Shown here: piece after piece, positions 26,448-35,103 of the stretch | How positions within the stretch are numbered: the first letter of the stretch is position 1 | How the letters are laid out: the number at the start of each line of letters is the position of its first letter | Assembly: GCA_020541345.1 (NCBI GenBank) | Contig: CP045239.1 | Coordinates: 496,001-560,000, forward strand | DNA length: 64,000 nucleotides | Origin: Candidatus Ecksteinia adelgidicola | Lineage (GTDB): Bacteria; Pseudomonadota; Gammaproteobacteria; Enterobacterales; Enterobacteriaceae | Direction: 5' to 3' | Notes under the pieces: generated by a model | Told to the model about the DNA's origin: nothing | Databases searched by the model: none | Seen by the model: only the letters and a program-made list of their open reading frames with translations | Program-made: the position numbers and the translations under genes

Positions 26448-26771
26448 ATGCCCATTATAATAAGTAATAATGCTGCAACGCATATTCATAGATGCATTAA
26501 AAAAAAAAATAATGTTCTTGGTTTGCGATTAGGGCTTAATGCTTCTGGTTGTTATGGAATGACATATGTTTTAGAGTTGGTTAATATAATACATGAAGAT
26601 GATTTAATTTTTAAAAAGAAAGGAATTAAATTAATTATTAATAAAAAAACTTTATTTTATATTAATGGAATTGAAATTGATTTTATTAAAGAAGGTTTAA
26701 ATGAAGGTTTTAAATTTAATAATCCAAATTCTTTGAGTGAATGTGGTTGTGGAAAAAGTTTTAGTATTTAA
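26448..26771 (+). CDS. iscA: A-type Fe-S carrier IscA
   Basis: Carries Fe-S clusters from IscU to target apoproteins. The ATG at 26448, preceded by TGAGG, gives MPIIISNNAA and 107 residues, the E. coli length; an in-frame upstream extension to about 26406 has no homology. The three conserved cysteines are at C35 (ASGCYG), C99 and C101 (ECGCG). Sequence is more diverged than IscS and IscU but all ligand positions hold. An uninterrupted run of 11 A at 26499-26509 lies inside the frame and is a possible slippage site. Confidence 0.96.
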   Translation: MPIIISNNAATHIHRCIKKKNNVLGLRLGLNASGCYGMTYVLELVNIIHEDDLIFKKKGIKLIINKKTLFYINGIEIDFIKEGLNEGFKFNNPNSLSECGCGKSFSI

Positions 26772-26832
26772 TTAATTAAAATTTTTATGCTTTTAATGAA
26801 TACAGTTTTTTTATTAGAATTTAGAGTATATT

Positions 26833-27351
26833 ATGGATTATTTTTCTTTATTTCAATTACCGGTTACTTATCCTATTAATAATAAGATACTTATATCTCG
26901 TTTCCAGAAATTACAACGTCAATATCATCCTGATCTATTTGCTTATTATGAAAAATCTGAACAAAAAAAAGCATTATATAATTCGTCAATTATAAATAAA
27001 GCTTATCAGACACTTAAAGATCCATTAAAATGTGCAGAGCATATTTTATTTTTACATCATTATAATTTTCATGATGAACAATATATTATGCGTGATACTA
27101 ATTTTTTAAATAAACAATTAGAATTACGCGAAGAACTCAATATTATTGAATATAAACACAAATCAAACATTTTATTATCTAAATTTAATCAATATTTAAA
27201 TAAAGAGATAAAAAAATATAAAATATTAATAATAAAACAATTTAATACAAAACAATGGATGAAAGCTGCTAAAACACTATGTAGATTGCAATTCTTTGAT
27301 AAACTTCAGAAACAAGTTGAAGAAATTGAAGAAAAGCTATTAAATTGTTAG
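26833..27351 (+). CDS. hscB: Co-chaperone HscB (Hsc20)
   Basis: J-domain co-chaperone that brings IscU to HscA and stimulates its ATPase. 172 residues against 171 in E. coli. The N-terminal J domain (1-~75) keeps the essential HPD in QYHPDLF near 32-38. The C-terminal three-helix region (about 85-172) that binds IscU keeps FLNKQLELREELNIIE. ATG at 26833 with a weak AGAG upstream; hscA begins 29 bp after its stop. No damage is visible. Confidence 0.96.
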   Translation: MDYFSLFQLPVTYPINNKILISRFQKLQRQYHPDLFAYYEKSEQKKALYNSSIINKAYQTLKDPLKCAEHILFLHHYNFHDEQYIMRDTNFLNKQLELREELNIIEYKHKSNILLSKFNQYLNKEIKKYKILIIKQFNTKQWMKAAKTLCRLQFFDKLQKQVEEIEEKLLNC

Positions 27352-27380
27352 TAATACCTAATAAAATATGGAACATTAAT

Positions 27381-28928
27381 ATGACTTTATTAAAAATTAA
27401 CAAATCTAGCGCTAATATTACACAATTACATCGTCGTTTTTCGGCTGGTATTGATTTAGGAACTACTAATTCATTAGTTGCTACAATAAAAAATCAATGT
27501 CCAGAAACAGTACCTGATAAATATGGTTTTCATTTGTTGCCATCAGCAGTTTTTTACCAAAAAGATGTAAAACTTGTTGGATGGAAGGCGCTTCGACAAG
27601 CTTCTAAACAACCTGCTAATACTATTATTTCAATTAAACGTTTAATAGGACGTTCTTTATCAGATATAAAAAAAAATAATTTATATTTACCATATAAATT
27701 TTACGAAAATAATTATGATTTACCAATAATTGTTACTCCTACTGGCTTAGTAAGTCCAGAAAAAGTTTCAGCTGATATTTTGAAAGTCCTTTCTACTCGT
27801 GTTCAATCAGTATTAAAAAGTAATCTTGATGGTGTAGTCATTACTGTACCCGCTTATTTTGATGATGCACAGAGACAGAGCACTAAAAAAGCTGCAAATC
27901 TAGCTGGTTTGAATTTATTACGTTTATTAAATGAACCAACTGCTGCTGCGATTGCTTACAGATTAAATTATGATAAAAAAAATTTAATTGTTGTCTATGA
28001 TTTAGGTGGCGGTACTTTTGATGTTTCTATATTACGTTTTAATAAAGGTATATGTGAAGTTTTAGCGATTGGTGGAGATACTTCATTAGGAGGTGATGAT
28101 TTTGATTATTTGTTAGTTGATTGGATTCGTAATAAAGCTGGATTGTTTGATCTCAGTAATCATGAAATGCAGCGTCGTCTTTTAGACATTGCTATTAATG
28201 TAAAAATTATATTAAGCAATGTTCATAAAACGAATATTAAAATTGATAATTGGCGAGGCCATATAACACGTAATCAATTTAATTTTCTTATTATATCATG
28301 GATAAATCGCACTCTTAAAATTTGTAGACATGTTATGAAAGATGCTAATCTTAACGTTAAACAAATACAAGAAGTAATAATGGTTGGCGGTTCTACACGT
28401 ATACCATTAGTACGTGAACAAGTAGCTAATTTCTTTCAACGTCTTCCATTAATTTCTATTGATCCAGATAAGGTAATTGCTATTGGTGCTGCAATTCAAG
28501 CTGATATTTTAATAGGTAACAAATTAAATAACAATATGCTATTGCTAGATGTAATTCCAATGTCATTAGGATTAGAAATAATGGGTGGTTTAGTAGAAAC
28601 TATCATTCCAAGAAATACTACCATTCCAGCAATATGTACACAAAAATTTACTACTTTTAAAGATAATCAAGATTGCATTATGATTCACGTATTACAGGGG
28701 GAAAATAAACAAGTTAAATATTGTCGTTCATTAGCACATTTTACATTATCTGGACTTCCTCCTTTACCAGCTAGTAAAGTATATATTTATATTACTTTTC
28801 AAGTAGATGCTAATGGTATATTAAAAGTTACTGCAATAGAAAAATCTATTGGAATTAAATCTGAAATAGAAGTGAATCCATCATATGAATGTTCTAAAAT
28901 TAATGGTAGTAAAATATTTACAAAATAA
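27381..28928 (+). CDS. hscA: Hsp70 chaperone HscA lacking the lid
   Basis: Specialised Hsp70 that, with HscB, releases clusters from IscU. The ATG at 27381 (MTLLKINKSSANI) matches the E. coli start; an upstream in-frame start inside the end of hscB is rejected. The nucleotide-binding domain (about 1-395) is intact: AGIDLGTTNSLVAT, VVITVPAYFDDAQRQ, LNEPTAAAIAYR, VYDLGGGTFDVS and VMVGGSTRIPLVRE. The linker DVIPMSLGLE and the beta substrate-binding subdomain follow. The protein then stops at 515 residues shortly after VNPSY, whereas E. coli HscA has 616. The missing ~100 residues are the helical lid. The downstream 255 bp are non-coding, so the lid was eroded in place. Probably still functional, because the rest is well conserved and IscU keeps LPPVK. 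Confidence 0.94.
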   Translation: MTLLKINKSSANITQLHRRFSAGIDLGTTNSLVATIKNQCPETVPDKYGFHLLPSAVFYQKDVKLVGWKALRQASKQPANTIISIKRLIGRSLSDIKKNNLYLPYKFYENNYDLPIIVTPTGLVSPEKVSADILKVLSTRVQSVLKSNLDGVVITVPAYFDDAQRQSTKKAANLAGLNLLRLLNEPTAAAIAYRLNYDKKNLIVVYDLGGGTFDVSILRFNKGICEVLAIGGDTSLGGDDFDYLLVDWIRNKAGLFDLSNHEMQRRLLDIAINVKIILSNVHKTNIKIDNWRGHITRNQFNFLIISWINRTLKICRHVMKDANLNVKQIQEVIMVGGSTRIPLVREQVANFFQRLPLISIDPDKVIAIGAAIQADILIGNKLNNNMLLLDVIPMSLGLEIMGGLVETIIPRNTTIPAICTQKFTTFKDNQDCIMIHVLQGENKQVKYCRSLAHFTLSGLPPLPASKVYIYITFQVDANGILKVTAIEKSIGIKSEIEVNPSYECSKINGSKIFTK

Positions 28929-29183
28929 AACATTGATTCATCATTATTAATATTAGATGATAGTGCTATAATATCTAAAATAAATTTTAAATATATAATT
29001 TAAAAAAATTATCTTACAATATTTAAATAAACGATTATACTTTACAAAAATAACTAATAATATACATAACATTTTTAAATGTTATGTTTTATAATTATAA
29101 TAATAAGAAATATCTTATTAGTTATATACAGATGATTATTTATTAAATATGAAAAAATTTATCGTAAAATGAGAATATATATT
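28929..29183. other. Decayed hscA lid region
   Basis: E. coli has almost no gap between hscA and fdx. Here 255 bp of AT-rich DNA replaces the ~300 bp that would encode the HscA lid. No frame continues the protein convincingly, so this is not a simple frameshift. The stretch also contains a perfect hairpin at 29064-29087. Confidence 0.7.
29064..29090 (+). terminator. Perfect hairpin with T run between hscA and fdx
   Basis: ACATAACATTT and AAATGTTATGT form an 11-base-pair perfect stem around two T, followed by TTT. It could act as a weak terminator or 3' stabiliser for the iscS-hscA transcript. The tiny loop means it may instead be a cruciform-type palindrome. Confidence 0.45.
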
Positions 29184-29516
29184 ATGCCGAAAATTATTTT
29201 TTTACCCCACCAAGATTTGTGTCCAAAAGGAGCAATAGTAAAAGCTAAAATAGGTGAATCTATTCTTTCTGTTGCTCTTCGTAATAAAATTGAAATTGAA
29301 CATATGTGTGAAAGATCGTGTGTTTGTGGAACTTGTCATTGTGTTATAAAAACAGGTTTTAACTCTTTAAAACCTAGTAATGAATCAGAAGATGATGTAT
29401 TAGATAAGGTTTGGGGTTTGGACTTAAAAAGTCGGTTAAGCTGTCAAATATGCATTGCTGATAAAGATTTAGTAATTGAAATTCCGTGTTATAGTAAAAA
29501 TCATACCCGTGAGTAA
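29184..29516 (+). CDS. fdx: ISC-type [2Fe-2S] ferredoxin
   Basis: Electron donor for Fe-S cluster assembly by the Isc machinery. The ATG at 29184 ([16 protein letters not shown]) gives 110 residues, near the E. coli length; an in-frame ATG at 29169 adds MRIYI without homology. The four cluster cysteines are at C42, C48, C51 ([10 protein letters not shown]) and C87 (RLSCQIC). [11 protein letters not shown] and the C-terminal HTRE are conserved. It is now separated from hscA by the decayed lid region and a hairpin, so it may need its own promoter. No iscX follows. Confidence 0.96.
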   Translation: MPKIIFLPHQDLCPKGAIVKAKIGESILSVALRNKIEIEHMCERSCVCGTCHCVIKTGFNSLKPSNESEDDVLDKVWGLDLKSRLSCQICIADKDLVIEIPCYSKNHTRE

Positions 29517-31054
29517 TAATATTAATTTTTTCAAGTAAAACTTTATATATATTATTTTTTATTATATTATTAATATTATGTTTTTTATTAAAATATATCA
29601 ATTTTAATTTTTTTTATTTTATTAAAATAAAACTTATTAAATTAGTTAATTTTCATAATTATTACATGTCTTTTGTTCACAAATTATTTTATATCGATAT
29701 GAATAATATATTTTAATGTTAAAATATATAGACAATATTGATTAATAATAACAAAGTATTATCATATTAATAAATAATATATTTATTCATATATAATAAA
29801 ATTGTAAACATTTTTAAAAATACTACAATAATTATTATAATAAAAAAAATATACTAAAAAAACGAAATATTATATAAATATGTTTTATAAAAAATATTTT
29901 ATGATATGAATTTTTTATTTTTCTTTAATAAAATATTAATATCAATATTAATATTTTATAAATTATATTTGAATATTTAATATAATATATATAATAACTT
30001 GTGTCTATAAATTCAAACAATATTTATTTTTTATAAATATACTATTTTTTTATAAAATCTATAGTATTATTAGTCATAATAAAATCTATAATAAATATTA
30101 CGATAAAATATTATAATTTAATGTAAAAAACAATTTTTTACATTTCTTGTATTGCATCATGTTATATATCTATAGTTAAAAATATAAAAAATCATTATTT
30201 AAATAAAATAAATATGTTTTAAAATTGTGTTATTTTTTAATAAATGCTTTATTTAAAAAACTATTAATTAAGATTAAATATAATCGTACAATATAGCCTT
30301 TTTAATAAATCAATACAAAAATATTAAAATATTATCTAATTTTACAATATAATATTTTTATTTTTTATATTCACTTATATTTTAAAATTAATCTTGCAAT
30401 AAAAATATAACTTTATGATATAGATGATACAAGTTTAAATTTATATAAAAAAATTATAAAATTGTTTTATTACATTATTTGTAGAAATATATCTATTATA
30501 TATTATAAAATAAAAGTATAAATTAAAGTATATTTTATTATTTTAAATAAAAAATTTTATATTTTTATATGAATTGAATTATTAATATTTTTATAAATTA
30601 TTGTTTACTTTATTAGTTTTAATTTTAACTGTTATAGAAAATAGATAAGATAAAAAATAACTGATTATACAGTATTTTTTTATTTTATTTATTAAAACAT
30701 ATTAAAAATATAAAAATATTTACAAAAAAAATTTATTAATTATTTTTACATAAAATAATAATATATTATAAAACTGTTTTATATATATTATTATAAAGTT
30801 AAATTTAAAAAATTTAAAATAAAAATATTATTTTTTAATAATGTATAAAAATTATACTTAATATAAAAAATAAATGTTTTTTTATACTCTTTAGTGATTA
30901 AGATTACATTTTATTGTTTAATATGTTTTTAAATTATGTATTATCTTTAAATTTTCTTTAAAATATTTTTTATTAATCTTGTTTAAGATAAGTTATAAAT
31001 TATTTAATTGTTTATTTCTAATTGTAAAATATGAATTAATAGTATATCATTTCT
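29517..31054. other. Gene-free region
   Basis: About 1.5 kb of AT-rich DNA between fdx and engB, whose 3' ends face each other. In E. coli iscX follows fdx; none is readable here. Confidence 0.7.
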
Positions 31055-31672
31055 TTATGTTTTATAAATACTATTAAACCAGATATTTAATTTTTGACTT
31101 AACTTTAAGACACCAATTTTTTTTAATGAAGAAAAACATTCAACTTGAATATCACTCATCAATAATAACATTTTTTTTTGAATAATATTTAATTGCAATT
31201 TACGCTGATTAAATGATAGTTTGTCAGCTTTACTAAGAAGAATTAATAATGGTATTTTGTTTTTAATTATCCATGTAATCATCTTATTATCAAGAGTTTT
31301 TATAGGATAACGAATGTCAATTAACATAACTAATCCTTTTAAACAATTACGCGTCTGTAAGTATTTGTTTAAATGATTACACCATTTTTGTTTTATTTTT
31401 TTTGGCGCATTAGCATAACCGTAACCTGGTAAATCTACTAAACGATGACCTTTTTCCACTTCAAAAAAATTTATTAATTGAGTGCGACCTGGCTTTTTAC
31501 TAACGTATGATAAACGTTTTTGATTAGTTAAAACATTTAATGCACTAGATTTACCAGTATTAGAATAACCAGTAAATGCAATCTCAATACCATTATCTTC
31601 TGGAAAATTATTAATGTTATACGCGCTTGTAATAAAGTACGTAAGAAAATAATTATAATTCTTATTAATCAA
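31055..31672 (-). CDS. engB: Ribosome biogenesis GTPase EngB (YihA/YsxC)
   Basis: Essential GTPase for large ribosomal subunit assembly. 205 residues against 210 in E. coli; only the acidic tail is shorter. GTPase motifs are present: G1 GYSNTGKS at 35-42, the [10 protein letters not shown] segment with G2, G3 DLPGYGYA, G4 SKAD, and the FSSLKK region with G5. The homologous start (MINKNY) is a TTG at 31672 with GGAG ten bases upstream. An ATG between them is out of frame and hits a stop after two codons, so the TTG is the best start. It lies alone, with mrcB further along the same strand. Confidence 0.95.
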   Translation of the reverse strand: MINKNYNYFLTYFITSAYNINNFPEDNGIEIAFTGYSNTGKSSALNVLTNQKRLSYVSKKPGRTQLINFFEVEKGHRLVDLPGYGYANAPKKIKQKWCNHLNKYLQTRNCLKGLVMLIDIRYPIKTLDNKMITWIIKNKIPLLILLSKADKLSFNQRKLQLNIIQKKMLLLMSDIQVECFSSLKKIGVLKLSQKLNIWFNSIYKT

Positions 31673-32820
31673 AGCATTATATCTCCATTATTATAATATA
31701 TCAATTTGTTAATTGATAGTGATATTTATTTATGAATGTTTGATTATTTTGTGTTTATAATAATTAAATTAGCGTTATATTAATCGTATCTATATAGTTA
31801 TTCTTTACAAAAAAAATATAAAATATTGATCACCATCGATTGTTAGTATAAAGAAAATATTTTTAATTTCTTAAGATTGAAATAAATTTAACGATATGGA
31901 AACTTAAATAAAGATCGAATATTTATTTAAATATTTCAATATAAATTAAAATGAGTAATTATATAAACTAATTTTATATTTTAAAATTTTTTATACATTT
32001 TAATATATAAATATATAAATTTTTTGTATAAAAATAATTATAATTAATAATTGTATAAATAATAAAAAATAACTAATAGATATATTACATTATCTTAGTG
32101 TTTATATTAAGATATTGATATTTATTAAAAAATTTGTAATAAAATTTTTAAAATAGTTTAAATATTATTATAAATAAAAAATAAATTCATTATTTTTTAT
32201 TTTATATTTATTATGAATATTAAATAATAATGTATTTTAATAAATTATTACTATTGTATTGTTTTATCAAAAATATTACAATTTATTTAAAATATTACTG
32301 ATATATTAAATGTTTTTATAAAATAAATAAGGTATGCTGTGATAACTTATCTCATAGTAAAATTAAATCTTTCTATATTAATATATAATTCATAAATATA
32401 TAAAAATTTTATAAAATATATTAATATTAATTTTAATAATAAATAAAATACACATATAATGATACATAATTTTACTATTTAATACAAATTCAATAAAATA
32501 TATAAAAAATAAATAATTTTATTTCATAAAACTAATTGATAATTATTAATGCATTATTTCTTTTACATAGTTGATGAACAATATTTTATTTTAATTTTAA
32601 AATAATATTTATTTTTAATATTATAATTCATTAGTATTTTTTAATTAATATTATTAATATATTTAATAATTTTAATATTATATTCTATATTATTATATCT
32701 TGTATCTAATTTTTAAAATTAATAATATTCTACTAATATATTTTTTAATTCTTATTTTACATGAATAAAAACGAAATTTTTTATTTATACAAACGTATTA
32801 ACTGTTTTTTTTATTTATTT
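31673..32820. other. Gene-free region
   Basis: About 1.15 kb between engB and the 3' end of mrcB. AT-rich; nothing recognised. Confidence 0.7.
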
Positions 32821-35103
32821 CTATTTTATCCATGTTTTAGGTTTCCGAAGCACTAACGGTAATGATGTTTTATACTTTAAATAATAATCATATAAAGTTG
32901 ATGCACTACTAATATTTATTAATTTATCAAAATTATTGTTATGATAATCTACGAAAGTGATTACTACTTCTTTTCCATCGATACCAGTAAGCCAAGTATT
33001 ATATAGATTCTTAACATTATTATTTTTTCCTATTAAACTATAATTAGGAAACTTTATAAATAGTGAAGAAGATTGATTTATAAATTCTTTTTTCATAGCA
33101 TATAAAGCAAGATATGCAGCTTTTTCTGATATTACACGTTCTGATTGAGGAGTCTTATCATATATTAATCTTGAATTATTATCCATAACTGAACGCATTA
33201 CGGATATTGGCGCGTATTGACCTCCACTAGCAATTGTTTGATATTCTTGTGCTTTTTCTACTAATGGTTTTAAGTTTATTATTTTAAGTAATGTAGAAGG
33301 CACAAGATTTATTTTTTTATTAGGAGTAATATCTAGATGATGTGACATATTATTAATGTTTGTTAACTTTGATGATAATGCAAGATCTTTTTTTGGCGTA
33401 TATAATGATTTAGAAAATTTATGCACTAACATTAGTTGATGATTTAATATTTTATTATAATAATTTATCTTTAAAAAAACTTTTTTATTTAACTTATTAA
33501 ATGATAATGGTACATCAAGAATCTGAGTATTCAATAAATATGTTTCTGGATAATATAGTGTATTTTTAATAGTTAATTGCGATAATGAGTTAGATGATTG
33601 ATGTTTTTTTACTGTTTTCTTTAAGAAAGTTAATTGCATATCAGCATTATTTACTATAGCTCTAACTTCCCCGTTAAACCGATCAACAACTATCATTATT
33701 AATTTTAAATCTTTTATATAACGAGGATTCATCTTTACAATATTCGTTTTAAGAGCTTTCTCTGCAGCATTTTGTGATACTAAGTCTAGTGTAGTAAAGA
33801 TTTTTATATCTGATAATTGACTAGTATTTCTTTTTAGTTTTACTTCTAATTCTTGTTTTACTATTTTACTTATAAAAAGTCGAGATATAATATTTTTTTT
33901 TAATTGAATATTTAGTGGACGCGTGATAAGTCGATTATATTGTTTAGAATGAATAATACCTTGAATTCGTAACACACGTAATACTACATTGCGACGTTCT
34001 AATGCTGCAGCATAATGGCGATATGGATTATAAAATGAAGCTCCTTTTACCATTCCAACTAGTAATGCTTGTTGATCTAGACTTAATTCATTTATTGGCC
34101 GTCCAAAATAATATAAACTAGCAAGTGGAAATCCGTGAATTTTATTTTTTCCATTTTGTCCAAGATATACTTCGTTAAGATATAATTCAAGAATATAATT
34201 TTTACTATAATGATAATTTAATAATAATGCCATATAAACTTCTTTTATTTTACGACAAAATGAACGTTTTTTCGTTAAAAATAAATTTTTAACTAGTTGT
34301 TGTGTTAAAGTACTTCCACCTTGCACTATGTGACCAAAAGATAAATTAATAAGTCCTGCACGACAGATAGAGTAAGGATTTACACCATAATGTACATAAA
34401 ATTTTCGATCTTCAATAGAAATTAATGTTTTTATTAATCTATTTGGAAATTTTTTTAGAGGAACAAACAATCGTTGTTCATTGTTAGGTGATTGAAATAT
34501 TGTAATAAGATATGGATCAAGACGAAAAAATTTAAAATTTTTTTGATTTTTCATATTTTTAATTTTAACAAGTGTATTATTATTAAAAGTCATACAAACA
34601 TATATTTCTTCTTCTTTTCCATTAGGAAAATTAAATGATCGTCTAAGGATATAAATATTATTATGTTGAACAAAAAATTCACCAGGATAATTAATTTGCT
34701 TTACTTGATGGTAATTTATGCTTTTTAAAAGATTAATCATTTCTTTTTTAGAATATGACATACCTGGTTCTAAATGAACAATCCGACTGTAAATCTCTGC
34801 TGGTAAGTGCCACACTTTATTATTAATTCGAGTACGTATTTGAGAATCTAAATAAATTCCATAAACTATTAGAAATGTCGAAATAATTAATATAAATTTT
34901 ATAATTAAATTAATCCATTGATACTTGAGATAGTAAAAGATTATTTTTGTTTTTCTATTTATTAATTTTTTATTTTTTATAAGTGTATCATAATAATTTA
35001 AACATTTTTTTTTAATCCATTTATAAAAATAATAAAATATATTGCTTTTATTTTTTAATAACATGTTAATATATTTTAAAATTTTATTATTATTTTTCTT
35101 CAT
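32821..35103 (-). CDS. mrcB: PBP1b: glycosyltransferase kept, transpeptidase motifs lost
   Basis: Homologue of the bifunctional peptidoglycan synthase PBP1b, 760 residues against 844. A lysine- and tyrosine-rich cytoplasmic tail leads to one membrane segment at about 63-83. The UB2H domain (about 100-195), which binds LpoB in E. coli, follows. The GT51 domain (about 200-370) is well conserved: EDRKFYVHYG with catalytic E231, QGGSTLTQQLVKNLF, RKIKE with E288, and LNEVYLGQ. The transpeptidase domain (about 430-735) still aligns, but SLAK is SLSQ (506-509), SMN is SLY (566-568) and KTGT is KNNN (693-696). Penicillin-binding and cross-linking are therefore very unlikely, while glycan polymerisation is probably kept. 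The C-terminal tail past the domain is missing. ATG with GAGAG upstream. Confidence 0.95.
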   Translation of the reverse strand: MKKNNNKILKYINMLLKNKSNIFYYFYKWIKKKCLNYYDTLIKNKKLINRKTKIIFYYLKYQWINLIIKFILIISTFLIVYGIYLDSQIRTRINNKVWHLPAEIYSRIVHLEPGMSYSKKEMINLLKSINYHQVKQINYPGEFFVQHNNIYILRRSFNFPNGKEEEIYVCMTFNNNTLVKIKNMKNQKNFKFFRLDPYLITIFQSPNNEQRLFVPLKKFPNRLIKTLISIEDRKFYVHYGVNPYSICRAGLINLSFGHIVQGGSTLTQQLVKNLFLTKKRSFCRKIKEVYMALLLNYHYSKNYILELYLNEVYLGQNGKNKIHGFPLASLYYFGRPINELSLDQQALLVGMVKGASFYNPYRHYAAALERRNVVLRVLRIQGIIHSKQYNRLITRPLNIQLKKNIISRLFISKIVKQELEVKLKRNTSQLSDIKIFTTLDLVSQNAAEKALKTNIVKMNPRYIKDLKLIMIVVDRFNGEVRAIVNNADMQLTFLKKTVKKHQSSNSLSQLTIKNTLYYPETYLLNTQILDVPLSFNKLNKKVFLKINYYNKILNHQLMLVHKFSKSLYTPKKDLALSSKLTNINNMSHHLDITPNKKINLVPSTLLKIINLKPLVEKAQEYQTIASGGQYAPISVMRSVMDNNSRLIYDKTPQSERVISEKAAYLALYAMKKEFINQSSSLFIKFPNYSLIGKNNNVKNLYNTWLTGIDGKEVVITFVDYHNNNFDKLINISSASTLYDYYLKYKTSLPLVLRKPKTWIK

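Noticed and set aside
28929-28995. Read-through of the hscA stop into about 23 further in-frame codons
   Set aside because: The extra residues do not resemble the Hsp70 lid convincingly and the open stretch is short enough to arise by chance.
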